The notes under the pieces were generated by a model. The model ran no database searches. It was not told the origin of the DNA and was given only the letters and a program-made list of their open reading frames with translations. A DNA stretch of 64,000 nucleotides from Seriola aureovittata (taxonomy: Eukaryota > Chordata > Actinopteri > Carangiformes > Carangidae), in the NCBI RefSeq assembly GCF_021018895.1, contig NC_079373.1:3909501-3973500 (forward strand), given 5' to 3'. Position numbers and translations under genes: made by a program. Shown here piece by piece: positions 21,098 through 35,868 of the stretch. Within the stretch, counting starts at the first letter, position 1. Each line of letters begins with the position of its first letter.

Positions 21098-24000
21098 ATT
21101 TAGTCCTCATTTCAGCCTCCTCCTAGCTGAGTGTTATTTTCCCTCGGTATCTACCAGGTGAGCACCTCTGAATGTACTCAGTATTTTAACTGTGTTGATG
21201 CTACGTCTGTATTATTTTTGCAGCAAATTATCAAAAATCTACCAACTCATATGTATGTTGTATTACGACAGTAGACATGAAAAATAACATGACAGACAAT
21301 AGAAGACTTTAAAACAATTATTGACACTAACAGAAACTAAGAGTTGTGTAACTCAATCAAACTGCAGCAAGGAGTCTCTCCAGAGTCCACAGTTAGCAGG
21401 CACTCAGTCTACTGTCTGACTGTTGTACATGATCAAATTTGGCGAGGCCTCAAAGCTCCCAGACGGTCTTCTCTGCATTCTTCAGTGCACGAGCTGCAGT
21501 TAGATGTGTACGGGAAGAGTGTGCACGAGAGCTGGTAACAGCAGCAGTCGGGCTGAGTCCAGTATATGGGTTTGTAGGACTGAACGCTGTCAGCAGTGAG
21601 CACATACATCTGGCTCCAAGGGGAAAGATCGTGTCAGTCAGTCACTACCTACACTGCTTACAGCTAAACTTCGTCACACAATACTCAAGTGAGTTTTAAC
21701 ACAGTTTAAGGTTATAATGCTTTCATTAGCAGTTTGAAGTTAGTTTGGTAACATGTGAAAGCTGAGTAGACAGGAGAAGGCAAGAGCTCTTGTCAGTATC
21801 AGACTTTAGAGTGTGAGCATGCTGCGATTTCCTGGAGGCAGTGTAAACTCGATTCGTATCAACTCAGGAAAATATCAGTGCACAATATGTGTTGAGGCAT
21901 GTTGTTGCAATCTATGCAGAGCTATTCCTGAAAACTCCCCGTTCATTATTCAGCCGCACATGAAAAGCTTAGTTCCAAAACAAGAGCCACCTATGCTCCA
22001 GTGCACAAGCATAGCCAAGGATAAAAAAAAAAAAACACATATTTTCCAACATAGAGTGCTCGCACAAAGAAAAGCTTCCTGCCCTTCTACTCTACTATTC
22101 TCTTACCCTTGACTCCTTGAGAGCTTCCTCAGCAAAACAGCCTTTAAAGAGAATTTAATCAGAGACCCATACTGCTCTTAGCTGCATAGAAAATGACTGA
22201 CGGCACACAAACAAATCCTGTTACATATTACAGAATATTAAAACACCTGAAACCTTGAATCTTAAAGGATATGACTGGTGATATTATATGTTTTTATTTT
22301 AGTCAACAAATCCCATCACTAACAAGTATTGTCTGTGTATCCAAAGCCTGATGTATCGATCTCCTTTGAGCCATTCCCAGTTTACATGAAAGCTTATCGG
22401 TTACCAGGAGCCAGTAGGTCAACATTTTCACAGATATTGAAGATGTTGATTTCAAAGTTGATATCTGTGTAAGTTTACAACAGCCTTTATAATCTCATCT
22501 CATTTTTCATGAATGTACATTCGGTAGGAGGCCACACAACTATATAGGAAGATGACATAACCATTCTTAAACCCACCTAAAAAAAAAAAAAAGGTTGTTC
22601 ATACTGTAAATATCAACAACTCGTTGATACTTTACCTGCTGCAGGGATCTGTGTTTGTCATTTTTGTCTGATAGGGTAAATCCAAAATCTAACTTATGGG
22701 ATCAACTATATTTTAGAGACACTGAAAGAAGAACTCCAGTACGGCTGCAATTGCTTCTGGTAAAATTAATCAGAAAATAATGAAAAAAGTTCTGTCACAC
22801 GTTTTGAGATGCAGGTGATGTCTTCAGAATTCATGTGTTTTCCACCTGTCAGTCCAAAAACCGAAATATTTTATTTGCAGCGACAATAGAATATTTAAAT
22901 AATTAATCCATTATCAAAATGTATGCCAAATAATTTCCTGTAATTGAGTAATGGATTAAACCACCAATAATTCCATCACTAACTCAATGTCTTTATGTAT
23001 TTCAGTGTCAAATTCACTGTCTTCCTGCTAGTTGTACATTTGTTTACAAGGCCGTGATTTCAAACTCTGCTCAGAGTCTGAGTGAACTTTTATCTTGAAG
23101 TGCAGGATGAGGGTTAAAGGAAGGCAAAGCATCTTAAGCAGTGTGTCTGTTGTCTCCTGCAGATTAGCTTTTTATTTTCACTTGTGTTTCAAAGGCGTTT
23201 GATCTGCTTTCCTCTAACTTTTGACAATTTAGGAGAGGAAGGCCTACAGCAGTCCCACAAGGCTTAATTATCCCTCAGACTTATAACAACCTGGTAAGAG
23301 GGGAGGCCGGGAAGAGAACAGGAGCTAAGGGGAGATAGAGATGGTAGGATTAATATAGATTGTCTGATATTACCTGGCCTCTGATCAAAAGACTGTGTTG
23401 GCAGGCGGAGCACATAATCCTCTTGATTTCTCCTGTTGATGCCAAAAACCGCTGGTGCTGTGAAGCTCAATGGGCAGAGCAAGATATCACTGACCACTCT
23501 TCCCCCAATGGAAACACTCATTCCACTGTAAATACACATCTGAAGGCTGAATCACATTTAAAATTTCATCAAATAGGACAGGTTATTGCACCAACCTCAC
23601 AGGTCCGGGGCAGGGTGAATTTTTACAGCAGTGATACTTTTACATTTTTTTAATATTGACTAATTTTCTCCGAGCCTTGTGTTACTTTTAAAAACAGGTC
23701 TATTCTTACATTCCTCTCAATATCAGTTAGTTAGTCCACAGGGACGCCCATTCAGGACACATGGTCTTCTTTCATCATCTCTTTCTCTTCTGAAGTCTGC
23801 GTCTCGGCTGCGATGAGCCTGCTCACAGTTCTCAGAAATGTTATTAGGATTTTTGCTCAAGGACATTTGAACTGTTTTCTGAAAAAGGAAGAAACATGAT
23901 GGTTTACAGAGAGAGGTGCTCCAAAGAAATTAACATCATTTTGCAGGAGTATTTCTATCATGATAATGTTTTTGTTTCTTTTTTCTTTTTTTAAATAAAA

Positions 24001-27000
24001 ATTCCAAAATGTGGTGTATCTAATCAACACTCGGTCAAAACCTAGTGTGTGTCTGGGGCGTGTAAGGTCAATGTGCGAAATTCAGGATGTAGTTGGAAAC
24101 AGTTGTGGAACCAATGTGAATAAACGCTTCCAATAGGAAGTAGCTGCTGGATTAGGATATTCATGACATCATCACGGCATCTTTGCATTTAGTCTAGTGT
24201 CAGCTGGTTTCAGCTCTATCTGTTTGCTTCTCTCCTTCTCTCTGCGCTCACTATACAGTATTTTAATACAGCTGAATTCACAATAAAGCTGTTTTCATTT
24301 ACATGTGTTTATGCTTCTGTTGTCAGACAACGGAACAAGTTTGAATTAGTGACTGAAATGCGGCCCAAGGCTACACGTGGGTTTGCATGAGATACTTATG
24401 TGTTAGTGTATTACCTGCAGTAGGTCTGGGTCGGCACGCTCCTAGTGTGGAGAAGCAGACGTGGGTAAAGGCAACACAGAGAGAGGAACATACACATGAT
24501 GGTCAGTGTTTCCCTCTCTGTCTTTATTGAGAGCACACTTAAACCTTGTTAAAGCCAGAGACTAAAAAGCATCTCAGAAGGGAAGGCCTTCAAAACCCAA
24601 CTGTTCTCACAATGGGAAGCTCACTGTTTTTGTTTTGTTTTCCTTTTTTTGCACAGTTGTCTGCTGCTGCACAGTTTTAATCAATAGTAATAAGGTCAAT
24701 AAAACCTGATAGAAAGTGTGATTTGCAATGTTCCTGGGTTTTTAAAAGCCCAACAACAGTCACATTGGACTGTTTAAACCTGACTGTAGAGTGGGTAAAA
24801 CTATCTGGGTGCTTTGTACAGGACTGTAATTCAGAGGGGGGGGGCGTCAGTTTTACAAGCAAAGTGACAAATGCAGATACTTTTGCACTTCTCACTTTCA
24901 TATTTTTCATGCACCTCACTTTATTCCCTATACCACAGTCCATATTTCATTTCAAATTTGATATCCAATTTCACAACTATCATAAATGGCTTTGAATATA
25001 TTTAAAATGTTATTTTATTTATTGTTTTATTTCATTATTTAGAATTTATTATATATTACTTTTGCTCAGTTTTTCCTCTTATTCCTCTGTGTTGCATTTG
25101 TGGAGCAAAGGCAGAGACACACTCTATGTGCTCGCATAATAAAAAACAAATTCGGATTCTGGCTTGAAAAGCAGCAAGTTTATCCTCTAACAGAGATGTC
25201 ATAAAGCTAAGCTGCTTAACACAGAAAAAGCAGTTACTTAGGTTTGCACTTGACAGCACTAATCTGGTCCCAAAAAGAAATCTACTTATAATTTTGTGAT
25301 ATAAAAAATAATGTTATTATATAATCATAATTGATATTTGTGATGTTTGGATAAGTGTCTATTGTTGAATTGCCTCAGACCACAGGAAACAGTCACTGCT
25401 ACAGTGTGATCTTCCTCCTCCCTGAAGGTTAACTTTTAGAGACAATATCAAATGACGATATATGATATCAGATGTGGGAAGAGGTGAAACGAGTGTCTAT
25501 GTCTAATGATTCAAATATCCGCTCTCACCTCTGTTTGCAAAAGTAATTATGACAAAGTCACGCGAGGCTGGAGGAGGGCACATGGACGAGTACCAACATC
25601 AGAGAAACACACCGTCACCACATCTGACTGAGGAGGAGACAGTCAGACACAGAGCTGCTCAAACTCAAGTCACTGTTGTTTTCACTTCTTTTTTTAAATG
25701 TGATAATTAGTGATGCTTAAAGTCAGAATAGAAGTATGTATTAAAGCATTCTCCCCCCGACCATAATGCTGTTTAAACAGTGTGTTGGAGCAGAGCAAAG
25801 CACAAGGAGTGAGCATGTAACAGTGCAAACTAATGGGCTATTGGTTAGATAGGGAAAAGCTGTTTTATAATGGAGGAGCAGAGACGGTTGTTCAGTAACC
25901 TGCATTATTTTTATTGATTATTTAATGAAATCACACAAACAGAGAGTGAGCTCCTTGTGTAGGCATAAAAGAAATAAAGAAGTATTCAGCCATTTCTTAT
26001 TTTTATTTGAGTTTTTACCACCCACTGCTCCACCTGTAGACACCAGCACCATGTGGAACACATATAAACATGGGTCTTATTTATAATATATTCATCTTTT
26101 CATATTCAGATACAAAAAGAGTAGGCTATACAACAGAAAGTGAAGTGGTGTCTCCATAATGTCAAAGCAGTCTGGCATTGTAATAAATCTATGAAAACTC
26201 TGTTAACAAATACGTTGCCAAGGTCCTCCATCATAAAATGGAAAGAGTTGGTTAAGCAGGCCGTTGAAGGTAAAAGTATCAATGCGAGCTATGACGGACG
26301 TTTCATTTCCTTGAAAAACAATTTGTAAAGCATAATATCGTCGTGAGTTTGTAAGATAGCGCTATATAGGCTAATGATGTTGAACTAATCCATTGCCGTT
26401 GTCGGTAGAGAGGCCGCGGTGTTGAAATTTAGCCACCGAGTAACAGAGTCGGAACAGCACCAGTGTTACAGGTTACACCGGACATTTTATAAGAAAACGT
26501 GTCGGCTCAATACGTGTAGATGAGAAGTGTTCCCTCCAGATGCTGCCACCCTCATCAGACAAAGTTTGCAGTCTGATTAATGTGATCAGGTTCACTTTTG
26601 GCATTGGGTTTAAATCTGAAATATTACCAGTTAGGATCTTTTGTTTTTTCACTTTGACACCAAATCCTCCAATTTCATGTCCGCCATTGTCTTGTTAGTC
26701 AACCCTCCTCTCGTCATGTGATAAAGACTCTAGTCTGTGATGCGACGGAGCAGACACTTTCAGTTTATAATTGTAGCATCCAACTAAGTATTGATAACAA
26801 GTGTTTTACAAATTAGAGTTTTTTTATTAGATGAACTTGGGGTTTTACGAGTATCAAAAAAAAAAAGAAAAAAGACGGTGGGGTTGGTGGGCAAGTTATG
26901 TAATCAGTCTGTGCCTGAACACTGTGTAACACCAGTAATACTGACTACTGCTGTAGGCTCAGCTATGTCAGCATAGATACATATGCTGAATAAAAACGCC

Positions 27001-29119
27001 AATGGTTGGTAAACTAGACAGAATATTATAGATAATATGTTTCCACACTTTATTATTGATATGATAGTTTCCATTGCACTAAATCAGTGTGCTAATGTTT
27101 TGTTTTGTGCTGGGAGACAGTTATTTATTGATGATAACGGCTCCATTTCTAAGATTACGTTAGCGAGTGTTGCACACTGTTGGCTCTGTAGGGGAGCAGA
27201 ACAGAGGCCATGACTTAAGGCACTCGGGAACAAGAATAAACATCACATCCTTTGGATTTTCCAGGAAAATTCAGCCTTTACATAGAAATCAGTCCACAGG
27301 CTAATATAGTCAAAGCAGAATGTTGAAGACGGTCTCATTCTTTAAGTCATGTTACAATAACACATTGTTACACGCATTGTGCTGTGTTCTCTTCCCTTTG
27401 GTCCATGGTGTGAGAGAACTTTTGACCATCAGCTGAAGAATTAATGTACCCTGGCCGATATGTGCGGCACTTTAATCCTAATATGATAAAAAAAGAGATG
27501 AACATTACTGCCAGAAAATAATACCCACAAAACAAAGTAACAGTCAAATTGTCTCAACATTAATACATATAAGTAAATAATAAGCAGTAATGATACTGTT
27601 CAAAATGAGTAACAACCACATTAGCCTCTGAACAGTTCAGTAATCACTTACTGTGCCATTTTGAGCCAGAAGGACAATCAGATGGGAGTTTATCAGACCT
27701 CCATTTATATCAACAACCTGGTGAACTGTGAAGAGCACACCAGTCAAATTCCCAACACATGCTCTGTACTGCGCTGGTGATGGTGATTCAGATCAGGGAT
27801 TATTTCACTAATTAGCAGGGATATGCTCCCCTTCTTTGACACAAACTGAAGCCCTTCACTGATTGGATCGGATAAGCGTTTGACATTCAGAGCGTGCTTT
27901 TACCCCTCCCTTTGTAAATCCCAGAGAGGATTTCATCACAGACTGCCTGCCTGCGACTGAGCTCTCAAATTCTGTTTTCTTCTTCTCCATTCTCACCCTG
28001 CAGTTGTGCTATGCTGTAGCATTGTAGTTTTGGTTCGACTGTTGTTATGCTACAGTGTCATCATCCTTCTGTCTTCCATTGGAATACTGAGCAGTATGGG
28101 TGGGATTTTCATGCTTGTTCTTCATTTGTGATTCAGATTTAGTTCAGTGGATCTTGGTAGTAGTGCGATAGGTTTTCAGAGGTGGTGCAACGTCTCACCA
28201 ACTTTACACAAAGTAGACTAAAGCAGCGTTCACACCACAAAATGAACTTCACTCATGCATGCAAGATAGGCGGAGCCAAAAACTGATATCACTCGTCAGT
28301 CACAATAGATTGCAGAGCGTCTCTCTTTTCTCTTTTTATAATTCTGTTTCCTTCCCCCTGGCGTTTTGTTCACTGTTGCACAGTTTGATCAGTAAACCTA
28401 CACGTTAGCTTAGGTTGGTCGCTATGGGACAATAACTTCTCAATGTTTATACAAAAGACGTATTTGTGCCCTCAACTCCTGTCTCAGAACTGTCTTTAAA
28501 CCGTTGCTTTAATTGTGGAACAACACAGCTAATAAGCCATGAGAGCTTCCTCCACTTCAGGCCTTTCAAATGTCAACACTGTCAAGACAGCCTGATATTG
28601 GTCAACAGTGTGAATTTGCATGCCAAGGTTGATCAGAGTTGAGGTCGATGTGAAAGAGCAGATCAACTTATCGTGTTTCCCTTTGAATCAACTCAATTCC
28701 CTGTAAAATGATGTCGTTTTAAATGCTAATGTGTTCAGCAATATATACAAATCACAGGTGTCCAGTGTGACTTGCAGCCTATTGAAACATCTGGGGCAGC
28801 TGTTTGATTCATATAGCAGCTGACCCAATGAGCTTTATTCAAGGAAGAGATGTAATGTTTCACAGTAGAAAAACCACAGGTGTGAATAATGACTTCATGA
28901 TGGCTGAATTCCCTTTAGTTGCTTCAGGCTCAGGGTCCTGGTATGGTGCATGCTGGCTCACTGTCACGTTATGCTCTATTTTCTTAGCAGCTCTGACTTG
29001 TTCATCACAGCACTACAGAATGATCAACAAGGATCAGTCCTCCAAATTAAACCACAAAATACGTTGTTTGTCCCTGCTTGTGTTTTCTGATCTGATGCTG
29101 CAATCATCACAAATCCTTT
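21098..29119 (+). other. mgat4c intron, no gene seen
   Basis: About 8 kb of non-coding sequence. Open frames are short and domain-free on both strands. Several stretches (for example near 24,800 and 27,700) have a repeat-like look, but I cannot place them in a family. Confidence 0.35.
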
Positions 29120-29290
29120 TTATGATGTGACAACACTACGGTAAAGGTTTGGCTCAGTTTAGGCACAAAAAAGACTTGGTTAGATTTAGCAGAATATTGG
29201 GGTTTGGATTATAATTACGACTTTGTTAAGGTTAAGAAACCCCTGTCGTCATGGTTACAATAATGAATATAGGGTCAAGGTTAGAAAATG
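29120..29290 (+). repeat. Dispersed fish repeat, + copy
   Basis: 'aaaggtttggctcagtttaggcacaaaa', 'gacttggttagatttagcag', 'ggggtttgg' and 'aaggttaagaaacccctgtcgtcatgg' match a common teleost repeat. A copy in the opposite orientation lies at about 48,680-48,870. Confidence 0.5.
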
Positions 29291-31160
29291 TTGAATCTGA
29301 AAGTGATCCAGCCGATATGATGAGGACAGCAGTTCAGTTGCATATGAACCTAATTACTACAATGTTGTTGTTGTAGAAATTATATAGATATACTGTACAT
29401 TATTTACCCTTAACATAATACACTGTTTAACAACAGTCCATCATGTGTTGCTGTGAACTATCACAACCCCTACATGGACCTGCTTCAGGACCACCTCCTG
29501 GTGATAGATTTGGAAATGTTTGAAGTTACAAGTCTACAAGGAGCGCATGAATGCGTTTCTGAAGCTGTTTCATTTGGTCCTCAGTTTCCATTAGGAACAC
29601 AGCTCTCAGGGGCTGCGTCCTTCTGAGGATTCAGTCTCTGAACTGGTGCACAGTTAAAGCTGTCAGTAAACAGCACACAGCATCTCTAATGTTTACCTTC
29701 CCAGCCACTCTGTGATGTTTTATACCAAAGAGATTAGGGAGGAAGAAGGTCAAAGGTGAAGCTTTCGGGGGATTGAGTGTTCATTTTTTGGAGATGATGT
29801 GGATTCCACTTTACAGTTTCAAGTGGATTTAGGAAACAATTTTGTGTCAGTGATTTTACCCTACACGATAATTTTTCTTGGGCAAACGTTTCTATCTGTG
29901 AGTAGGTGGAATAATATGCATTATCCCAGACCCACTTTGTAATTCAGACTGAATAGACAGCTGAATTTTTAGATTTTGTCCTGTACAGTTTTAATGTGGC
30001 GATGACAGCAGCCTTTGAAAGCTGACAAAATATGCTGATTTCTCCTACCACTCCTTTGCAAACATAACTAAACTCAACAAAACTGTACAAAGAAAAGTAA
30101 AACATAAAAGCAAACACAACTACACAGTCTCAAATAGACCTATTACAGCAACAGTTTTCCTCTGTCAGCTGTAGCAGGCATGCATAATATAAAGTCAATT
30201 CTACTTAAAGCGAAAGGCACTATAGGTCTGGTAAGTGTGATTTTATTTTGCGAGCTTTGCTCAACATTTTCTTTGAGTTATCTTTTGTAAAATGATGCAG
30301 AGTTTGAAGCTGCAATTTTGAAAGTGTCCCAGCAGGCAGCTACATACAGCTCCTCAAGTCTTAATAAGCTGAGCCTGTCTCCTCTGAAGGTGGCAGGCTT
30401 GCCAGACGTTCCCGCCTTTGGAGGACTCGGATTCAAAGTTTCCTGACAGAAACCTTTTGATTACCGTGGATGGCGGCAACATGCGACAAAAAGTATCTGA
30501 GAGTTATTTTGAACCAGCACAGAGTTTCTGTCTCATCTCATTCGAGGAACAACTTGAATGTGGAGGAAAAGAAACTACCAACAGACTGCGAAGAGATTAT
30601 GGTGGGAACTGTCCTCTGTAATTATTGTTCTTGTGCCAGATCTGTTGGTGGGTTGTCTTTAAGCCAAGGTCCCATATAATATTTTAAGAACAGAACCAGA
30701 TGGGAAATGGGAAAAATGCTAATATGAAAATACAACAAAAGCACATATTGATTAGTATTGGTGTATTGTAGCAACTGACTAACACTTGTTAAATATATCA
30801 ATCAACTTGTGTAAAGATGTAAATATATATATAATTATACTTTGATAATATCCCATTACACTCCAACTGGCATTTATTTGCTTATAATTGTAATGTAATA
30901 CCATAGCTAAAAGGAATAAAAGACCCACGACTGGGGTCATTCTAATAGTAGAAATACTATTCATTGTGTCAGTGCAGTTTTAGTTCAGTCTTTTCTGCTC
31001 TGGTCTCATCAATGTGTTTTAAATGTTCACTAGCTTATTTCTCTAGTTCAGGAGAAGTAATGCTGCCTTTCTCAGTGGCTGTTAATTTGATTTAATAACG
31101 TACACATGCTCCTGTTGATTTTTTCCAGTAGGTGGAGAGGTCAGATCAAATCATAAAATC
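29291..31160 (+). other. mgat4c intron, no gene seen
   Basis: Non-coding and AT-rich. The short frames near 30,418-30,679 have no domain or splice context. Confidence 0.35.
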
Positions 31161-31164
31161 TGAT

Positions 31165-31400
31165 CTGAGTTATGTTAAGCAGCACAGGAGCAAAAATACC
31201 CACCACTTCTGCTGAGGTCTGGGGGTCAATATCTGGCATAGGTGCCTCCAACTGGGAATGTGTGTGGGTGGGAAGCCAGTGAGGGATTGCTTCATTGTTG
31301 CTGTGCTAGCGCCTGACACTGGTCTGTTGGGCGTCTGTATGGAGGTGGGAGCTTTTTGTGGGTATCTCTCTGATACCATGAATCTATGTGTGCAGTCCGT
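31165..31400. repeat. Possible dispersed repeat
   Basis: 'gtgcctccaactgggaatgtgtgtgggtgggaagccagtgaggg...tagcgcctgacactggtctgttgggcg' has the wording of a repeat I associate with fish genomes. Family unknown. Confidence 0.3.
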
Positions 31401-32934
31401 CCTCTCAGTGAAGCTGTATCAGAAATAGAGGTATTTGTCATGTGTTTTTTGAGGCGTAAAACAGTGTGAAGTTTATTACTGTACTTTGATTCTTCGGACA
31501 TGTGTTTGCTTTTCTTTTCAAGGACACTGCTTGTTAATTAGTGGAGCATCATGCTGCTGCCAGTGTCGTTGCTGTCACTCGGTTTGGTTCTGTTCAGGTT
31601 GACCACATTTTGGTCCAAGTCTCATTGTCCTGCGGCTTTGGGATCAAGACTCTTATTTTGAAAATTAATGTATGCGTACACATCGGTTTTTGGTGGGTTT
31701 TCTATTACTCAGATCCATAGTTTTTTCCTCTGAAGACCTCGAATCAGTGGTAGCACATGGCGGTCTGTTGGCAGGATTGATTATTTCAATAACAGAAAAA
31801 AGTTGCACAAGAAATGACAAAATTGACCATGTTCACTGGGCCTTTATAGCCAGGTTTCCATCCAAATTTTAACCAAATGCAATTGAATGTGCATTTCCAA
31901 CCACTACTGTTATGTGTATATCACAAGTTGGTTCATTGAGATAAACAGCTGGTGGTGCTGATTCTCCAGTCGGATGCCATGAAACCAATCGCAAAAGTAG
32001 AGCTTGCAACCTACATAACTGCATAAATATTTGCTCCTCAGAGCAAAAACTTTTCTTGAGATAGTTTGACTTTTATGTGTGTATTATGAGATTTCAGGTT
32101 CTCTCTGTGTTTGCCTGCAGCAGTGTTTGTTTAAGTAGGTGCTCCTGAAAGAGACAAATCTGACATTAATGTCCCAGTAAAAGATGAGAAAAACGTTTTC
32201 ACAGCTGATCAGATAAGTGCATGACATCAGTGACTTTGAACAAGAAAGGTGTCAGCTCATATCCCACAATGGAAGTGAAAAACTGCCATTATGAAATAAT
32301 GTACACCATACATTATGATCTCAGCCAGAAAATGAGGTTTGATCTAACCTTCTACATGCACGCAAAGGTCCGATAAATACGGGAGCTGAATAAAAAGAGG
32401 GATATGAGAAGAGTATTGACTCCAGGAACAAAATTAGAATTGATCTGGGGAGCACAGGGAAGATGGTTTACACTTCCTGCAGTGAATTGTTATGCTGGTA
32501 GTCGGAGTAAACCTCTGGCAGCGTCAGCCTCTCATTATTCTTCCAGGCAGGCAGGCTGTTTTCGGATTGGAAATGAGAGTGACTTCAGATGGCTTAAAAA
32601 TCTTAATTGATGAAGCTGAGGTTGGTGTGGAGGTCCTTCTCTGGTGTCACATTCTCTTCTCATCAAAACAGCTTCTCTGTAAAGAAAAACAGTCACGGAG
32701 CGAGCTGCTGCAGCTGCTGCTCTCAGCACAGACAGAAATTCAACAAACAAAATGAAAATTGTTTTCTTCCAGCACATCCATATGTCCACTTTAAAGGCTG
32801 AGAGATAAGAGTGTGAGCCTGTGCACTGTCCTTGGCTAATCCTTTTAAGTGCACAAAAACAAAATGTCATCCAGAAAAATGCCTTTTTAATGTAGTTGAA
32901 ATTCTTTAATAGCATAACTTACATTTGCTTTCTG
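31401..32934 (+). other. mgat4c intron, no gene seen
   Basis: No exon or clear repeat is supported. Confidence 0.35.
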
Positions 32935-33130
32935 GAGCAGGGAGGCTTACATCAGCTAATAATGTGATAACTGACAGATAATTTAATAAGTTGCATAAAT
33001 TAAAATGTTCCTCTAAATAGGCTGGTGCAATGGTAATGAGTAGTAATACATTCCAGATAATTAAATACCATTTTTACAGTGATACCTTATCAATTAATTG
33101 CTCATGTTTCACATTGTCTTGCAATTAATA
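32935..33130. promoter_or_regulatory. Candidate conserved noncoding element
   Basis: An AT-rich but non-repetitive block dense in homeodomain-type cores (TAATAATG, TTTAATAAG, AATTAAAT, ATCAATTAATTG, GCAATTAATA). This composition is common in ultraconserved intronic enhancers. Not tested for conservation. Confidence 0.25.
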
Positions 33131-35639
33131 AAAAAAAAAAATAGAGCTGATTAGAGGTGATTGGAACAGTTTACCCAGTGTCTCTATATTCCTTGTTGTT
33201 TTTGTCTTTGTGGACCATAGTGGAAAAAATTGATTTTCTTTTTTTTTTTTTTTTTCATTTTAGCCTCTTGAGTAAAATCAGATTTTCATTTTTTGGTCTG
33301 TAGGTTTAAGTCATATTTTTCTTTTATTGCATCCAATTTTATTTAGTCTAGTCCAATAAAATCTAATCCAATCCAATCTGCCCTGATTCAATCTCATCTA
33401 ATACAATCCATTTCAATTCACTAAGTATCCATCAAAACAGATCAAAAGTCTTTACATGACATTTTCACACATGTAAATGTTCATTATGTCATTGTGTTAT
33501 GATATTATCTGGATGTCAGGGTTATGATCATTTAAAATAGGGCCTAACCTTACCCATTCCAATAGAAACTATTTCATATTTCATGTCAACACGAGAAGGC
33601 TTCATGGTGGATCAACATGTTTTCTACAGGGAGACAGGAAGATGCCAAATAAAATGAGGTGTCATGTTTCATTGAATAAACTGAGCATGAAAGTTAATTC
33701 TTCACAACTTCACAACTTTAACTTAAGGTCCTCTTACTATGTTTTTTGTGGGGCAGACGGACTGATAACTCAGTTTACGTCTGTTGAGGAAGACAAATGA
33801 GATGTGTCTGAAAGCTCCAGATCAAAGCTAGTGAGTGGACGAGTTTCTAGCAATGATTAATACACTTCTCAAACCAGTTACAGAAGTCATTTAAAGGATA
33901 AAACATGCAACTAATAAGACAACTTTATATCATCCATAAAACCGTGCTGGAAAACCTGGAGTTTTTTTGTACTACATTTAAGCACATTTAGGTTTTTACC
34001 TGTAAACTGAGCTGATAGTGTTTATGTTCAGGTCTATGCCTACAGGTTTACATTGCAATAAAATTTTGTGCAGACATTCATGTGTGTTCTTACAATGAAT
34101 CGTTGATCCCTGACATTTCCTGTAGCACCTACTGTGATGGTTGCAGCGGGTCCAAGGAAATCCCTCACTTTCTTGTGCAGATCCTTTGAATCCTCACCAC
34201 TTGTCAAAAGTCACACAAACACACTTGAAAGTGTTTTTTTTTTTTGTTTTTTTTTCTCACATCTTGTAAAGATAAGCTTGAAAGTGAATACAGAAACTTA
34301 AATGTAAAGGCTTAGAAAATCAACATCACAATACTAAAATATTTCCAGGCACACCTTTTTTAATGATATAATTCAATAAGTTGAATCGACCCATTAAAGA
34401 TGCACAAGAACAACAGTGACAGGAGGAAACAGGACAGCCTGAGCACACAGTGACGAGTTGGAGGCAGGAAGTGCTGCCAGTTTGAGTAACAGTGAAGTGG
34501 TAAAAGATTGTAGCGTTAGTCATCAAATGACAGTTATTTACATCAAACTGAGATATTAGAGAAAAACATGAGTGTGGGTTGTACACTACACTACAACACA
34601 TGAAGCTGTGCTGAAACAGGACGCCGTCCAAGAGCCAGTCAGACTCTCTATTGCCTGATTGATGAGCATTCTGGGAAACATCATTTTGAACTCCCAGTGA
34701 TCTCCAGAGGATTTATTAGCATCCTATTATGTTCATCTTATAGTAGCAGCTTCCCTTGTACACTCCTGGCTGGCAGCTGAGTAATGATGGTTTTGTTGCT
34801 CTGCACTCTCGGGCCACATTCACAACACAAGCTTTCAGGCTTGGTTCCAAATTACTGCTCCTATCAGATTTTTTGGATCACTGTTCACATCTCTACTTGG
34901 ATGTAATAACTATCTGTTATCAATATGAGCTGACAGCGACGTCAGGAAGCGTTCAGAGGGTAAGAAAAGCCTCCACGCTTCCACTGCTGCCAAATTTACA
35001 CCCAAGACGGCGATAACCAAAATTATGACCACATGTCAAGTAAAAGATGGATGAATAACAGAGTGAAATGAATATGAACTATGAGATGCAGACTACATAT
35101 TGAATTGGACAGCGTTTAGCACCACTTTTTAAAACGCGAGGAGCTGCAGTGGTGTGCGAGTGCTGGTACAGGTGAAAAGATGAAACACGATGCAGGAAGG
35201 CTGGTTTTATTCATAGAACACCAGAATACTCCACAGCAGAAGAGGGATTTTACAACTTCAGGAAGCCGTTACAACAGCACTCATTTTATCCTCTTCAACA
35301 TTTGCAAAAGTGAACAGTATACGTACACCATTCACATTACAAAGTGACCTACCTATACCTGTGTTTGCATGTGTTTGGCCAACGCAGCGTGTTGCCCAAT
35401 GACTCCTGTTTCTGCTCTGCTGTGCCAGCGCAGTGGTCTTCCATGTATATCCTGTATTTAATCAGGAAATCACATTGAAATACAAATTTTCAGTGATTTA
35501 AATATACATTCAGATGTGTTCATACCAACAAGTGGAAATGTTGTTATACAAACAGTGACCAGAGTGTATATTTAAATGCTTTTGAATATGCATTGAGTTG
35601 CACAACCAGGTAGACAATAAGGTGACGACAACACTCACA
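33131..35639 (+). other. mgat4c intron, low-complexity and unclassified sequence
   Basis: Contains a T-rich run near 33,240-33,256 and a region of 'aatccaat' short repeats at 33,340-33,420. No coding evidence. Confidence 0.35.
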
Positions 35640-35679
35640 ACCAAATAAATACTCACAACACAACGGAAGTGTACGGCGT

Positions 35680-35868
35680 GTACCATGAAGGTGTAGTCCT
35701 AATCGCAGTGGCCCAGGTTTGAGTCCAACCTGTGGCCCTTCGCTGCATATCACCCCCCTCCCCCTCCCTCTCTCTCCCACTCCCTCTCTCTCTCTATCGC
35801 TCTCTATCTCTCTCCCCCTGACTTTCCTGTCCCGGAATTGAGGCAAAAAATAACCTAAAAAGAAAAGA
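35680..35868 (+). mobile_element. tRNA-derived SINE-like element
   Basis: An A-box-like stretch (TAATCGCAGTGG, about 35,699-35,710) is followed by a B-box-like GGTTTGAGTCC (about 35,717-35,727, consensus GGTTCGANTCC). Then come 'tgtggcccttcgctgcatatc', a pyrimidine-rich (CT)n body (35,752-35,818), 'ctttcctgtc' and an A-rich tail. This layout is typical of a teleost tRNA-derived SINE. The RNA polymerase III boxes are decayed, so it is probably inactive. Confidence 0.6.

Noticed and set aside
20958..21161. Thr/His-rich frame over the CA repeat
   Set aside because: Repeat artefact of the (CA)n tract.
35717..35727. tRNA gene suggested by a B-box-like sequence
   Set aside because: No cloverleaf can be drawn; the boxes belong to a decayed SINE-like element.
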